Below, piece after piece: positions 35,277 to 44,791 of a stretch of 64,000 nucleotides of DNA (within the stretch, counting starts at the first letter, position 1; each line of letters opens with the position of its first letter). A program made the position numbers and the translations under genes. This DNA is from Saccharospirillum alexandrii_A (GTDB taxonomy: Bacteria; Pseudomonadota; Gammaproteobacteria; Pseudomonadales; Natronospirillaceae): positions 868,001-932,000 of the forward strand of contig NZ_JBHZRJ010000002.1 of the NCBI RefSeq assembly GCF_043641555.1, in the 5' to 3' direction. The notes beneath the pieces are model-generated. The model did not search any database, was not told the DNA's origin, and saw only the letters and a program-made list of their open reading frames with translations.

Positions 35277-35731
35277 GACGTTGACTTCCGCTCAGCGCAC
35301 ACAATATCGGCAGTGGCCGCTAACTGGCCGTCCACTTCCGCCCGGCAGTTGAATTTAAAAATACCGCGGCGTTCAGACACCAGCGTACTGAACAGATCCA
35401 GCCGGTCACCGGGCACGACCTGCCGCTTGAATTTAACGTTATCGAGCCCGGCAAACAAATACAGATAGCCTTCGCTCGGGCGGTTGCCTGATGTCGCAAA
35501 ACCCAGAATAGCCGAAACCTGAGCCATGGCCTCACACATCAGCACACCGGGAAAGATGGATTGACCCGGGAAGTGCCCGTTGAATAACTCTTCATTGCCC
35601 GTAACGTTCTTGAACCCGGCAATGGCCTCACCCGGGGTCAGTTCGGTAATACGGTCAACCAGCAAAAACGGGTACCGGTGTGGCAACAATTGCTTGATGG
35701 CTTCATGATCCAGGGGCAGTTCAATGCTCAT
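35273..35731 (-). CDS. fabZ: 3-hydroxyacyl-ACP dehydratase
   Basis: This 152-aa hot-dog-fold enzyme dehydrates hydroxyacyl-ACP in fatty acid elongation and competes with LpxA/LpxD for hydroxymyristoyl-ACP. LLPHRYPFLLVDR is the N-terminal family motif. FNGHFPGQSIFPGVLMCEAM carries catalytic His53 and Glu67. It overlaps lpxD and lpxA by four bases each. Confidence 0.98.
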   Translation of the reverse strand: MSIELPLDHEAIKQLLPHRYPFLLVDRITELTPGEAIAGFKNVTGNEELFNGHFPGQSIFPGVLMCEAMAQVSAILGFATSGNRPSEGYLYLFAGLDNVKFKRQVVPGDRLDLFSTLVSERRGIFKFNCRAEVDGQLAATADIVCAERKSTS

Positions 35732-36789
35732 TCCGAGTCCTCAGATTCCGGAGCGGCGGGACGCATTGCCAGCGCCTTCTCCAATGACTTCAATCGCTGT
35801 TCATACTGGTCTAACTGGCGCAAGCGTGCAACGGTACGACGCCATTCCCGACTGGGCTGTGCCGGCCAGCCCGAGGAATAGAGTCCTGCGTCTGAGATGC
35901 TTTTGGTCACCATGGTCTGGCCGGTAAAATGGGTGCCCGCAGCAATATCGATATGGCCGGCAAACCCGGCCTGCCCCCCTACAGTACAGCCAGCGCCCAG
36001 GGTGGTACTGCCAGCAATACCGACCTGCCCGGCCAGTGCCGTGGCTTTTCCGATCACAACATTGTGTGCAACTTGAACCAGGTTATCGATGATGACATCG
36101 TCTTCAATGCAGGTATCGTCGATGGCCCCGCGGTCGATGCTCACATTGGCACCGATATCGACCCGGTTGCCGATACGGACAGTGCCCAGTTGGGCAATAC
36201 GCTGCCATTGCCCCTGATCCGGTGCAAACCCGAACCCATCGGAGCCGATAACCGTTCCCGGCTGTACCCGGCAATCGTCGCCCATCACCACCCCGTGGCA
36301 AAGCGTAACGTTCGCCATAATCCGGGTGTTCCGGCCAACCCGTGCACCGGCATCGAGTACTGCCCCCGCACCGATCTGACTGCCCTCGCCAATGCTCACG
36401 CCAGAGCCGATGACCGCTCCGGGGCCAATGGTCACTCCTACGCCGATCACCGCATCTTCGGCCACCACGGCACTGAGGTCAATGTGGCCGGTTGGTGCTG
36501 GCTCACGGCTGAAGTGGTGGGATATACGGGCATAGCTCAAGTAGGGGTCCGCCACCAGAATCAGGGCGGCAACACCCGGAGCCTGGTCGGCCATATCCGG
36601 TTTCAGGATGATGGCCGTGGCCTGGCTGTCTGGCAGGTCTGCCAGATACTGTCGGGATGCCAGGAACGTCAGGCTCCCGGACTGGGCCTTATCCAGAGCA
36701 GACACCCGCTCCAGAGGCATATCCCAGGCCTGCTCACTACCGCCCAGCTGCGCATCGAGCTGTTCGGCCAACTGTCGGGCTGTGATCAT
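35728..36789 (-). CDS. lpxD: UDP-3-O-acyl-glucosamine N-acyltransferase
   Basis: This 353-aa trimer catalyses the third step of lipid A synthesis. An N-terminal uridine-binding domain is followed by a long hexapeptide left-handed helix (about 105-300), with GTVIGSDGFGFAPD, DIGANVSIDRGAIDDT and the catalytic histidine in VAHNVVIGKATALAGQ. A short C-terminal helix contains the LRQLDQYEQRLKSLEKAL coiled coil. It is 17 bp after skp. Confidence 0.97.
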   Translation of the reverse strand: MITARQLAEQLDAQLGGSEQAWDMPLERVSALDKAQSGSLTFLASRQYLADLPDSQATAIILKPDMADQAPGVAALILVADPYLSYARISHHFSREPAPTGHIDLSAVVAEDAVIGVGVTIGPGAVIGSGVSIGEGSQIGAGAVLDAGARVGRNTRIMANVTLCHGVVMGDDCRVQPGTVIGSDGFGFAPDQGQWQRIAQLGTVRIGNRVDIGANVSIDRGAIDDTCIEDDVIIDNLVQVAHNVVIGKATALAGQVGIAGSTTLGAGCTVGGQAGFAGHIDIAAGTHFTGQTMVTKSISDAGLYSSGWPAQPSREWRRTVARLRQLDQYEQRLKSLEKALAMRPAAPESEDSE

Positions 36790-36806
36790 CCGTCTGACTC
36801 GTCAGC

Positions 36807-37379
36807 TTATTGTTGCGCCTGGTACAGCGCATTGAATTCTTCCAGTACCGCTTCGGTAATATCCAGTGAATTACGATGGTAGACCACGGCGCCCTTGTCC
36901 AGGATCACATCATATTCCTGGCCGTCGACGGCCGTTTCTATGGCTTGCGCCATCATCGGCTGGTACCGCTCGATAAAGGCATTGCGGCGCTCGCCCTGCA
37001 CTTGCTGCAGCTGTCGCACCAGCTGGTCGCGCTGGCGTGCTCGCTGCTGCAGTTCACTTTCAAGTTCCGACAACTCATCTTCGGTCATGATGTCAGCATC
37101 GGTCCGGGCCCGGCTCTGCAATTGCTGGATCGCCTGCCCCAGCGTTTGCACTTGCTGTTCTTCCTGTTCAAACTCGCGTTTCAGTTCGGCGGTGGCATCC
37201 TGGGCTGCATCGCTATTGAACAACACATAATTCTGATCCAGCAATGCCACTTCAGTCGCCTGAACAGAAGCGGTCATGCCAATGGCAACCAGTGCGAAGG
37301 CTATTCGGCTCAGCCAGCCAGATTCCCGTGACCGGCCAGTCGCTTTGGTCGGGGCAATGCGTTGTGCTGAAGTCTTCAT
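36807..37379 (-). CDS. skp: Periplasmic chaperone Skp/OmpH
   Basis: This 190-aa chaperone escorts unfolded outer-membrane proteins. The start at 37379 has a strong AGGAGAAAGC site. The signal peptide has an unusually long basic n-region (about 22 residues), a hydrophobic core IAFALVAIGMTASV and an AxA-like QATE cut near residue 42. The mature part is the Skp hairpin, with beta core VALLDQNYVLFNSDAAQ and two long Gln/Glu/Arg-rich helices, then YDVILDKGAVVYH. It sits between bamA and lpxD, as usual. Confidence 0.93.
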   Translation of the reverse strand: MKTSAQRIAPTKATGRSRESGWLSRIAFALVAIGMTASVQATEVALLDQNYVLFNSDAAQDATAELKREFEQEEQQVQTLGQAIQQLQSRARTDADIMTEDELSELESELQQRARQRDQLVRQLQQVQGERRNAFIERYQPMMAQAIETAVDGQEYDVILDKGAVVYHRNSLDITEAVLEEFNALYQAQQ

Positions 37380-37408
37380 GCTTTCTCCTTCGGTTCGAGT
37401 GATGCTGT

Positions 37409-37434
37409 ACCTGCCTGCTACTTGCCAGGCAGGT
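37409..37434 (-). repeat. Stable hairpin in the bamA-skp gap
   Basis: A perfect 9-bp stem, ACCTGCCTG/CAGGCAGGT, with an 8-nt loop. No T-run follows in either direction, so it is more likely an mRNA processing or stability hairpin than a terminator. Confidence 0.55.
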
Positions 37435-37501
37435 CATTCTAATGTGTACGGCCAAGACTGAGTAGTGGGCCCAACCGCATGCCTTTTCAACCAGCCCGAC
37501 C

Positions 37502-39844
37502 TCAGTATCCGATACCAATTGTAAAGGCGAAATTCTTTTCAAGATCCCCATCGCGCGCATTCAGAGGCCAGGCATAACTGAAGCTCAACGGCGCGATCGG
37601 CGTAATCCAGGTGATATCAACACCTGCGGCGTAACGCAGGTCGGACAGATCCACACCATTGGTGCAGTTTGCATTGCCGGCGCGACAGTCATCGGAATAG
37701 ACATTGCCACCGTCAATAAACAACGACGCTCTGAAGGCATCCTGGTTCTGTACAAACGGCATGGGTATCAGCAACTCGGCGCCGTATTCGATCTTTATGT
37801 TTCCACCGATGGGCGATGGGTCGTCCAGCGGATCATTATTGCCATCCAGATTGGGGGTGCTCAGCGGCCCCAGCGACCCATACTGATAGCCGCGTACCGA
37901 CCGGACACCTCCGGAATAAAAGTGCTTGTAAAAGGGCAATCGGTCCGCATCGCCGTAACCGCTGCCGTAGCCAACGTCCGAGTGTAGACGAATACTGTAC
38001 TGATCGTTGACCGGGAAGTACTGTTCCGCACTGCCCGTCAAACGGTAGTAGGTCAGATCACCCAGTGGCGTGGCTACTTCACCCGACAAGGTCAGTTGGC
38101 GACCCCGGTTAGCCTTGAAGGTGCCGTTCAAGCTGTTGAGGTTCCAGGTCAGACGGGTGTCGATGATTTCATAGTCACTGCCGTTGCTGTCCCGGAAATC
38201 CGTCATTTCCTGAGGAGCGCTATCACTGAGAAACAACTCATCCTGACTGTAGCCAACACCGTAAGTGATACGCTGGTTTTCAGACAGCGGGTAGCCCAGT
38301 CGCAACCGGCCACCGGCGGTATTGGTCGCATAGGTCCTGAAGGTTTGCTCACTGAAGTCGGTACGGCGGTAATACAGATCGATACCGCGACTGACCCCAT
38401 AAATCGTGAAGTACGGGTCTTCGAACGAGAGGTTATAATTCTGCTCGGCGTTGTTCACCGTTACCGAGGCTGAAAAGTCGTAGCCTTTGCCTTGAAAGTT
38501 CTTTTGCTCAATCTTGGCTTCGGTAAAAAAGCCGCTCTGATCCGAGTAACCGATAGAACCGGTTATCTGGCTATTGGTGGTTTCTTCAACGGTCACGATC
38601 AGGTCGACCAGGTCATCCCGGCCTTCGATGCGCTGGGTCCGGATATCGACCTGACTGAAGTAACCCAGGCGTTCGAGGCGCTGGCGCGACCGCCGAATAT
38701 TGCTGTTTATGACCAGTGCGCGTTCCAGTTGGCGCATTTCACGGCGGATGACTTCGTCATTGGTTTCCGAGTTGCCTCGAATCTCAATTCGATTCACATA
38801 CACCGGTTTGCCCGGAATGACGCTGAGCGTGATATCCACCGTTCGGGCGTCACGGTCGGGATCGAGTTCGCTGTTGACCTCGGCGAAGGCATAGCCCTTG
38901 TCACCGAGCACGTCGTTCATTCGCGACGACAGATTGCTGATCTCAACGCGGGAATAGACGTCCCCTTCACGGACATCGATCAGGGCTTCAAGCTCATCGC
39001 CCAGATCGACCAGATCGCCGGTCAGCGAGAGCCCCGATACCTGGTAGGGTTCACCCTCAAATACGTTGAGAACCAGAGTGATGTCGGCTTTGTTGTCCGA
39101 GATTGAAACCTGATGAGACTCCAGCCGGAAATCCAGGTAACCCCGATCAAGATAATAATCTTCCAGGCGCGCCAGATCGCCCGTCAACTGAGCCTGGCCA
39201 AAACGATTACGGCGAGCAATAAACTGAAACGGGTATCGCTTGCTGGATTCACGCAGGCGCAGGGCTGCCTGCAACTCGTCGTCGGTGAAGACTGAGTTGC
39301 CGGTAATTTCAATATGGTTGATCTTCGCCACCGGCCCTTCGCTGATAACCAGCTCAACGTCGACCCGGTTTAGCGACAGCGGCGTCACCTCAGGCACTAC
39401 CGTGGCGTTGTAACGGCCCTGAATGCTGTACTGACGCTCCAACTCCAGTTCAATGCCCTCAAGCAGTGACTGGTTGAAAATCTCACCTTCTTCCAATCCG
39501 ACGTTCGACATGACGCGTTCCAGCGTCTCGGTCGGAATCACCTTGTTGCCAGAAAAATCGACACTGTTGATCGCCGGGCGTTCGGTCACTTCAAAAACCA
39601 GGGTGCCGCCATCGCGCAACACCTGCACATCACTGAAATAGCCGGTACTGTATACCGCACGTAACCAGTCGTCGGCAGCGTCGGAATCAACCTGATCGCC
39701 TTCCTGAATGGGTAGCGCCTGCAATACCGACCCCAGCGATACCCGCTGCAGGCCGTTGACGGTCAGGGCATCAACCCGAAACGGTTCCGCCATGGCACTT
39801 GCACTGAACATCAGCGCCAGGGCTGCCGCGACAACAAATCTCAT
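37502..39844 (-). CDS. bamA: Outer-membrane protein assembly factor BamA
   Basis: This 780-aa central component of the BAM complex has a signal peptide of about 19 residues (LALMFSASAMA-E). Five POTRA domains (about 20-420) follow, each with the beta-alpha-alpha-beta-beta pattern (for example GNKVIPTETL, GNSVFTDDEL, GNSETNDEVI). The 16-strand barrel then has the conserved loop-6 VRGYQ motif at 650-654 and ends in an aromatic-terminated final strand, FAFTIGIGY. It inserts itself and other OMPs. It lies between rseP and skp. Confidence 0.98.
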   Translation of the reverse strand: MRFVVAAALALMFSASAMAEPFRVDALTVNGLQRVSLGSVLQALPIQEGDQVDSDAADDWLRAVYSTGYFSDVQVLRDGGTLVFEVTERPAINSVDFSGNKVIPTETLERVMSNVGLEEGEIFNQSLLEGIELELERQYSIQGRYNATVVPEVTPLSLNRVDVELVISEGPVAKINHIEITGNSVFTDDELQAALRLRESSKRYPFQFIARRNRFGQAQLTGDLARLEDYYLDRGYLDFRLESHQVSISDNKADITLVLNVFEGEPYQVSGLSLTGDLVDLGDELEALIDVREGDVYSRVEISNLSSRMNDVLGDKGYAFAEVNSELDPDRDARTVDITLSVIPGKPVYVNRIEIRGNSETNDEVIRREMRQLERALVINSNIRRSRQRLERLGYFSQVDIRTQRIEGRDDLVDLIVTVEETTNSQITGSIGYSDQSGFFTEAKIEQKNFQGKGYDFSASVTVNNAEQNYNLSFEDPYFTIYGVSRGIDLYYRRTDFSEQTFRTYATNTAGGRLRLGYPLSENQRITYGVGYSQDELFLSDSAPQEMTDFRDSNGSDYEIIDTRLTWNLNSLNGTFKANRGRQLTLSGEVATPLGDLTYYRLTGSAEQYFPVNDQYSIRLHSDVGYGSGYGDADRLPFYKHFYSGGVRSVRGYQYGSLGPLSTPNLDGNNDPLDDPSPIGGNIKIEYGAELLIPMPFVQNQDAFRASLFIDGGNVYSDDCRAGNANCTNGVDLSDLRYAAGVDITWITPIAPLSFSYAWPLNARDGDLEKNFAFTIGIGY

Positions 39845-39918
39845 AGTTACTCCTGTTCGTTAAAATCGGGACTGTCGGGGCAGCAGCCGGGACAGGCACA
39901 TCGACCGATCACTGACCG

Positions 39919-41268
39919 TTATAACCGGCCGATATCATTTACAAACGCCAATACCATCAGCCCGACAATCAGCATCAGGCCAATTTGAGACCCTATCACC
40001 TGCAAACGTTCCGACAAGGGCTTGCCACGCATCCATTCGACCGCATACATCACAATATGCCCGCCATCCAAAATCGGGATGGGTAGTAAATTGACCACCC
40101 CGAGACTGATGCTGATGAACGCCAGAAAGCGAATGAAGCTTTCGGCGCCGCCCTGAACCGAATCACCGGCCATCTGCGCCATGGAAATGGGGCCACCAAT
40201 CTGCTCTACCGACACCAGGCCCGTCACCATCTTGCCGAGCATGGCAAAGCTGAGCCCGACCATTTCAGCGGTATCCTGCAGGCCGAGCCAGATACCGGTC
40301 CAGGGCCATTCGCGCTGGACGATAATCTGTTCTTCCGGCCAGGGAGCGGGCGCAGCTATAGCGCCAATATAGCCCTGGCTTTGGCCTTCAACGTCACGCT
40401 CAGCTGGCGTGACTGTCAGTGTTTGCCGGGCCTGATCACGCTCCAGCACGACGGACAACGGCCGGCCGCCATTGGGCTGAATAATAGCGACCCAGTCCAC
40501 CCAATTTTCAATCATTTGACCATTGACCGAAATAATCCGGTCGCCAGCCTGCAAACCTGCAGCCTCAGCCGCTCCACCCGGAACCACCTGGCCAATCATT
40601 GCCGGCGTTTCAGGGCGGCTCGGATACAGCCCCAGGCTGGCCATGGGGTTGGGTTCGCTGTCGCGGGCCATCCACTGATTAATCGGCACCGCCAGCTCTT
40701 GCAGTTGCCCGTCCCGGCGCACGCTCAGCTCAATGATGCCAGTGTCGCCAACACGCCGAGCCAGCGCGAGGTTGATATCGGTCCAGTCGTCAACGTTACG
40801 GCCGTCAACCTGCTCAATAACATCACCACGTTGAACACCGGCTTCTGCCGCGGGAGTTTGCGCTGGCGGCGTATCAGCCCAGGGGGCAAGCCCCTGGACA
40901 CCAATGCTGTACAACAGAGCAAAGGCAAGAATGGCAAACAGAAAGTTGGCGATAGGCCCGGCCGATGCGACCGCAATGCGCTGGGCTGGCGTCTTACGGG
41001 TGAAAGCCTGGTCGAGTTCGGCGTCATCCACCGGACCTTCCCGTTCATCAAGCATTTTCACGTAGCCGCCCAGCGGAATCCAGGCGATAACAAACTCGGT
41101 GCCATGGCGGTCGTACCAGCGGTACAACGGCTGACCAAACCCCACTGAAAAGCGCAATACCCGAATACCATTGCGACGGGCCACCCAGAAATGGCCGTAC
41201 TCATGCACGGTCACCAGAATACCCAGAGCCACCAGAATACCGAGAATATTGGTCAGAATTGCCATCAT
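39919..41268 (-). CDS. rseP: Site-2 intramembrane metalloprotease RseP
   Basis: This 449-aa protease cuts anti-sigma factor RseA (MucA) to release sigma-E. The zinc motif HEYGH is at residues 22-26 in TM1. Two periplasmic PDZ domains (about 125-310) are visible by GVQRGDVIEQVDGRNVDDW and AAGLQAGDRIISVNGQMIE-type signatures. The third zinc ligand is in NLLPIPILDGGHI near the C-terminus. Its start overlaps the dxr stop (ATGA). Either of two adjacent ATG codons could be used. Confidence 0.97.
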   Translation of the reverse strand: MMAILTNILGILVALGILVTVHEYGHFWVARRNGIRVLRFSVGFGQPLYRWYDRHGTEFVIAWIPLGGYVKMLDEREGPVDDAELDQAFTRKTPAQRIAVASAGPIANFLFAILAFALLYSIGVQGLAPWADTPPAQTPAAEAGVQRGDVIEQVDGRNVDDWTDINLALARRVGDTGIIELSVRRDGQLQELAVPINQWMARDSEPNPMASLGLYPSRPETPAMIGQVVPGGAAEAAGLQAGDRIISVNGQMIENWVDWVAIIQPNGGRPLSVVLERDQARQTLTVTPAERDVEGQSQGYIGAIAAPAPWPEEQIIVQREWPWTGIWLGLQDTAEMVGLSFAMLGKMVTGLVSVEQIGGPISMAQMAGDSVQGGAESFIRFLAFISISLGVVNLLPIPILDGGHIVMYAVEWMRGKPLSERLQVIGSQIGLMLIVGLMVLAFVNDIGRL

Positions 41269-42467
41269 GTTCGTGCCTCTATCGCGGCCTTCGCCAGTGT
41301 TCTGGCGCGCGCGTCAATACCCAGCAATTGCTCAACCGACTCAGCAGGTTCGTGTGCCAGCTGGTTGAGCACCTGTTCATTAATGTGGGCGATTTGGGGA
41401 AATGACAGGCGCCGCTGCAAGAAGGCTTCAACGCTGATTTCATTGGCGGCATTTAACACCGCCGGGCACGTTCCGCCGACAGCGATGGCCTCTTCAGCCA
41501 GGCGCAGGCAGGGAAACCTGGCCCGGTCAGGCTGATCAAAACTAAGCCCCAGCTGGGCAGTAAACTCGAGGGCGGCACTGCCGCTGTCAATGCGATCCGG
41601 ATAGGCCAGCCCGAACGCTATGGGGGTACGCATGTCAGGCGATCCCAGTTGTGCGATCACCGAGCCGTCGATGTAACGTACCATGGAGTGAATGACGCTC
41701 TGTGGGTGCACCACGACCTCAACATCAGCCGGCTGCAAGTCGAACAGCCAGCAAGCTTCGATCAGTTCCAGCCCCTTGTTCATCAGAGTGGCGGAATCGA
41801 CCGAAATTTTCTGGCCCATGGACCAGTTTGGATGAGCCACCGCCTGTTCGGGCGTTACCTGCTCCAGCTGCCCGGCGGTAAAGTTCAAAAAGGGGCCACC
41901 GGAGGCCGTCAGCAATACGGATGCAACACCCTGGCGCCGGTGCTCACCGGGCATGCACTGGAATATGGCATTGTGTTCGCTGTCGATCGGCAGTAATTCG
42001 GCACCGGACCGCTTCACTGCCGACATCAGCAGGTCACCAGCCACCACCAGGCTCTCTTTATTGGCCAGCAGCAATCGTTTGCCAGCCCGCGCGGCCGCCA
42101 GTGACGACAACAAACCGGCAGAACCGACAATGGCCGCCATCACCACCTGAACATCCGGATGCTCAGCCATGGCTTCCAGCGCGGCATTACCGACCAGTAT
42201 TTCAGTAAGGGTATCGGACAGGCGCGCCATCAGCGCTTGCCGGCCATTACTATCAGCCACCACGGCGTAACGTGGCCGATGCTGTTCAATTTGTCGCGCC
42301 AGTAGCTCAATGTTGCGATGACCGGACAGCGCAAAGACCCCAAAACGATCCGGGTGGCGGGCAATAACATCCAGGGTATTGCAGCCGATGGACCCGGTGG
42401 ATCCGAGCACGGTCACCCATTGACGGGGCGCGGGAGTGGGTTCTGAGACACCGTTTGAGATGGTCAT
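41265..42467 (-). CDS. dxr: 1-deoxy-D-xylulose 5-phosphate reductoisomerase
   Basis: A 400-aa product results from the ATG at 42467, which lies 2 bp after the cdsA stop; a longer reading would overlap cdsA. It is the first committed enzyme of the MEP pathway. VTVLGSTGSIGCNTLDVI binds NADPH. ANKESLVVAGDL, PIDSEHNAIFQ and LTASGGPF are the metal and substrate motifs, and HPNWSMGQKISVDSATLMNK is present. It shares a pathway with ispD and ispF at 20598-21827. Confidence 0.97.
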   Translation of the reverse strand: MTISNGVSEPTPAPRQWVTVLGSTGSIGCNTLDVIARHPDRFGVFALSGHRNIELLARQIEQHRPRYAVVADSNGRQALMARLSDTLTEILVGNAALEAMAEHPDVQVVMAAIVGSAGLLSSLAAARAGKRLLLANKESLVVAGDLLMSAVKRSGAELLPIDSEHNAIFQCMPGEHRRQGVASVLLTASGGPFLNFTAGQLEQVTPEQAVAHPNWSMGQKISVDSATLMNKGLELIEACWLFDLQPADVEVVVHPQSVIHSMVRYIDGSVIAQLGSPDMRTPIAFGLAYPDRIDSGSAALEFTAQLGLSFDQPDRARFPCLRLAEEAIAVGGTCPAVLNAANEISVEAFLQRRLSFPQIAHINEQVLNQLAHEPAESVEQLLGIDARARTLAKAAIEART

Positions 42468-42469
42468 GG

Positions 42470-43294
42470 CTAGAGGATCACCGCCAGCAAGAGCACGCAA
42501 AACATTGGTGTGGCAGCACAGAGACTGTCGATCCGGTCCAGAATTCCACCATGCCCCGGCAACAGGCCAGAACTGTCTTTAATGCCCCGGTAGCGCTTGA
42601 GCAGGCTTTCGAACAGATCACCCAAAACGGATATTGCCACCACCAGCGCGCTGATGACCAGCAACAGCAGCCATTGCAACGGTGTCAGGCCGGGCAGAAA
42701 AATAAGCGCCATTGCGGCAGACAGTACAACCGAGGTGGCCATACCGCCGTAGACACCGGCCCAGGTTTTACCCGGACTTACCGAGGGCGCCAGCTTGCGA
42801 TTGCCGAACGCCTTGCCGGCAAAATAAGCACCGATATCTGCGCCCCAGACCAGCAGCATCAGCCAGGTCAGCACCAGATTGGCGTTCGGCTGACCTTTCA
42901 GTACATTCAACCCAAGCCAGAGCGGCAGCAACACCGGCAACGCCATCAACAGGCGTACCCAGCGGTGCTGAATCCAGCTCTGGCTGGCCGGGTAGCGCAC
43001 CACCATGAGCAGTGCAAACAGCCACCACAGCAGCGACCATAAAGTCAGCTGCAGCCAGGTCAGGGTGGTTCGGGTCTGCAGCCACCACAGCAAGCCGAGC
43101 GCTGCCGCCGTCAGTACCGCCATGCCCAGGCGGGTGGTCACCCGCTGAAAACCGGCCAGATTGGCCCATTCCCAGGCCCCCAAAACAACAATGGCGCCAA
43201 TGAAGGCGGCAAATCCGGGCTCCGGCAGCCAGTAAATGCAGGCCAGCATCAGCGGGGCCAGTACCAGCGCAGTCAACACGCGTGTGATCAGCAT
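42470..43294 (-). CDS. cdsA: Phosphatidate cytidylyltransferase (CDP-diglyceride synthase)
   Basis: This 274-aa inner-membrane enzyme has about eight spans and makes CDP-diacylglycerol for phospholipids. The C-terminal signature is complete: SPGKTWAGVYGG, then GDLFESLLKRYRGIKDSSGL and LPGHGGILDRIDSL with the metal-binding aspartates. It lies 2 bp after uppS. Confidence 0.97.
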   Translation of the reverse strand: MLITRVLTALVLAPLMLACIYWLPEPGFAAFIGAIVVLGAWEWANLAGFQRVTTRLGMAVLTAAALGLLWWLQTRTTLTWLQLTLWSLLWWLFALLMVVRYPASQSWIQHRWVRLLMALPVLLPLWLGLNVLKGQPNANLVLTWLMLLVWGADIGAYFAGKAFGNRKLAPSVSPGKTWAGVYGGMATSVVLSAAMALIFLPGLTPLQWLLLLVISALVVAISVLGDLFESLLKRYRGIKDSSGLLPGHGGILDRIDSLCAATPMFCVLLLAVIL

Positions 43295-43296
43295 AA

Positions 43297-44052
43297 TCAG
43301 GAAGTCACTCTTTGTTCCAGTTGCTCGTCAGTTCGGCCAAAACGGCGCACCCGGCCGGCAAAACTGGCGAAGGCTTGCTGCAACGATTCTTTATTGAAAT
43401 CCGGCCAGAACTCATCGGTGAAATAGAATTCGGTATAGGCGAACTGCCAGAGCAGGAAGTTCGAGATGCGCTGCTCGCCCGCCGTGCGAATGCACAGATC
43501 GGGAGGTGGCAAATCACCCAGGGCGACCCGGGCCTGCATGGCCGCTTCGGTCACGTCGTCCGGCGTCAGCCTGCCACAGGCCACATCACGGGCCAGACTT
43601 CTGGCGGCCTGGGTAATGTCCCAGTGCCCGCCGTAGTTGGCGGCAATCACCAGCGTCATGCCGGTATTGTTGACGGTCAGTGCCTCCGAGCGGGCAATAG
43701 CCGCTTGAATGGCCGCGCTGAAGCCGGTCTTGTCGCCAATGATGCGTAATTTCAAATTATTCTCGTGCAGTTTCTTTACTTCACGGTTCAACGCCATCAG
43801 GAACAGCTCCATCAGGGCGTTTACCTCGTCTCGGGGGCGGCGCCAGTTCTCGGAGCTGAAGGCGTACAGGGTCAGCACCTCCACACCCGCTCTGGCACTG
43901 TGTTCAACAACGGTTCTCACCGCCTTGGCACCGGCTTTATGCCCTGAAATACCGCCCAGCAATCGCTTTTTTGCCCAGCGATTGTTTCCATCCATGATAA
44001 TGGCCACATGGCGAGGAACAGAACTGTCTCCTGCTGAGTGTGCTGTGGTCAT
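43297..44052 (-). CDS. uppS: Undecaprenyl diphosphate synthase (cis-prenyltransferase)
   Basis: This 251-aa enzyme extends FPP with eight isoprene units to make the lipid carrier for peptidoglycan and LPS. IIMDGNNRWAKK has catalytic Asp21. TLYAFSSENWRRP and the late PDLCIRTAGEQRISNFLLWQ are family marks. With Dxr, IspD, IspF and the DUF368 translocase it covers synthesis and recycling of the carrier in one window. Confidence 0.98.
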   Translation of the reverse strand: MTTAHSAGDSSVPRHVAIIMDGNNRWAKKRLLGGISGHKAGAKAVRTVVEHSARAGVEVLTLYAFSSENWRRPRDEVNALMELFLMALNREVKKLHENNLKLRIIGDKTGFSAAIQAAIARSEALTVNNTGMTLVIAANYGGHWDITQAARSLARDVACGRLTPDDVTEAAMQARVALGDLPPPDLCIRTAGEQRISNFLLWQFAYTEFYFTDEFWPDFNKESLQQAFASFAGRVRRFGRTDEQLEQRVTS

Positions 44053-44174
44053 AATTGTCCTTTACTGAATCAGGGCAGCGTCTGCGGATGTCGATTCGCG
44101 AGCAACCACCCTGAGCCTGGCTGTTCATTTCAGCGGCGACGGCACTCTTTTTTGTTTGTGCTACGCCGTCCCTA

Positions 44175-44210
44175 CAAAAAACAAAGGCAACATGGGGTTC
44201 CCATGCTGCC
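44175..44210 (-). terminator. Rho-independent terminator of frr
   Basis: An 11-bp stem GGCAGCATGGG/CCCATGTTGCC (one G-T wobble) is followed by TTTGTTTTTTG on the minus strand, 24 bp after frr. uppS must therefore have its own promoter in 44053-44170. Confidence 0.85.
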
Positions 44211-44233
44211 TGAGTCAAGGTCCCGTAACGGTA

Positions 44234-44791
44234 TTAAACCGTCATCAGTTCCTTTTCCTTGCTGGCCAGATGCGCCTCGACCTGAGCGGTCGCGGCATCG
44301 GTCAGCTTCTGGATGTCATCTTCGGCACCGCGGCCTTCATCTTCGGACAGCTCTTTTTCTTTAACCAATTCCTTGATGGTGGCGTTGGCATCGCGGCGAC
44401 CGCTGCGGATCGACACGCGTGCTTTCTCGGCTTCTGAGCGGGCTACCTTGATCATGTCCTTGCGTGACTCTTCCGTCAGCGCGGGCATGACCACACGAAT
44501 CTTATCGCCGGAGGTCGCCGGGTTTAGCCCCAAGTCGGCCTTCATGATGCCACGTTCGATTTCCGGCACCAGATTTTTCTCCCAGGGCACAATCGCCAGG
44601 GTACGGCCATCTTCAACGTTGATGTTCGCCACCTGCTTCAGTTGGGTGGGCGTACCGTAGTAGTTGACCATGACGCTGTCGAGAATGGCAGGGTTGGCCC
44701 GGCCGGTGCGAATCTTGTTGAAGCCGTCGTCCAGCGCGCCAATCGCCCGGCGGTTGTGCGCCTCAACCTCTTTCTTTATGTCTTCGATCAT
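44234..44791 (-). CDS. frr: Ribosome recycling factor
   Basis: This 185-aa tRNA-shaped protein splits post-termination ribosomes with EF-G. The three-helix bundle and hinge are visible through LDDGFNKIRTGRANPAILDSV, VEDGRTLAIVPWEKN and GDKIRVVMPALTEESRKDMIK. Its start overlaps the pyrH stop (ATGA). Confidence 0.98.
   Translation of the reverse strand: MIEDIKKEVEAHNRRAIGALDDGFNKIRTGRANPAILDSVMVNYYGTPTQLKQVANINVEDGRTLAIVPWEKNLVPEIERGIMKADLGLNPATSGDKIRVVMPALTEESRKDMIKVARSEAEKARVSIRSGRRDANATIKELVKEKELSEDEGRGAEDDIQKLTDAATAQVEAHLASKEKELMTV

Noticed and set aside
34419..35468. 349-codon frame antisense to lpxA and fabZ
   Set aside because: It is a mirror of the hexapeptide repeat codons, and the real genes overlap by 1-4 bases on the other strand.
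35929..36882. 317-codon frame antisense to lpxD
   Set aside because: Same reason: shadow of the hexapeptide repeats.
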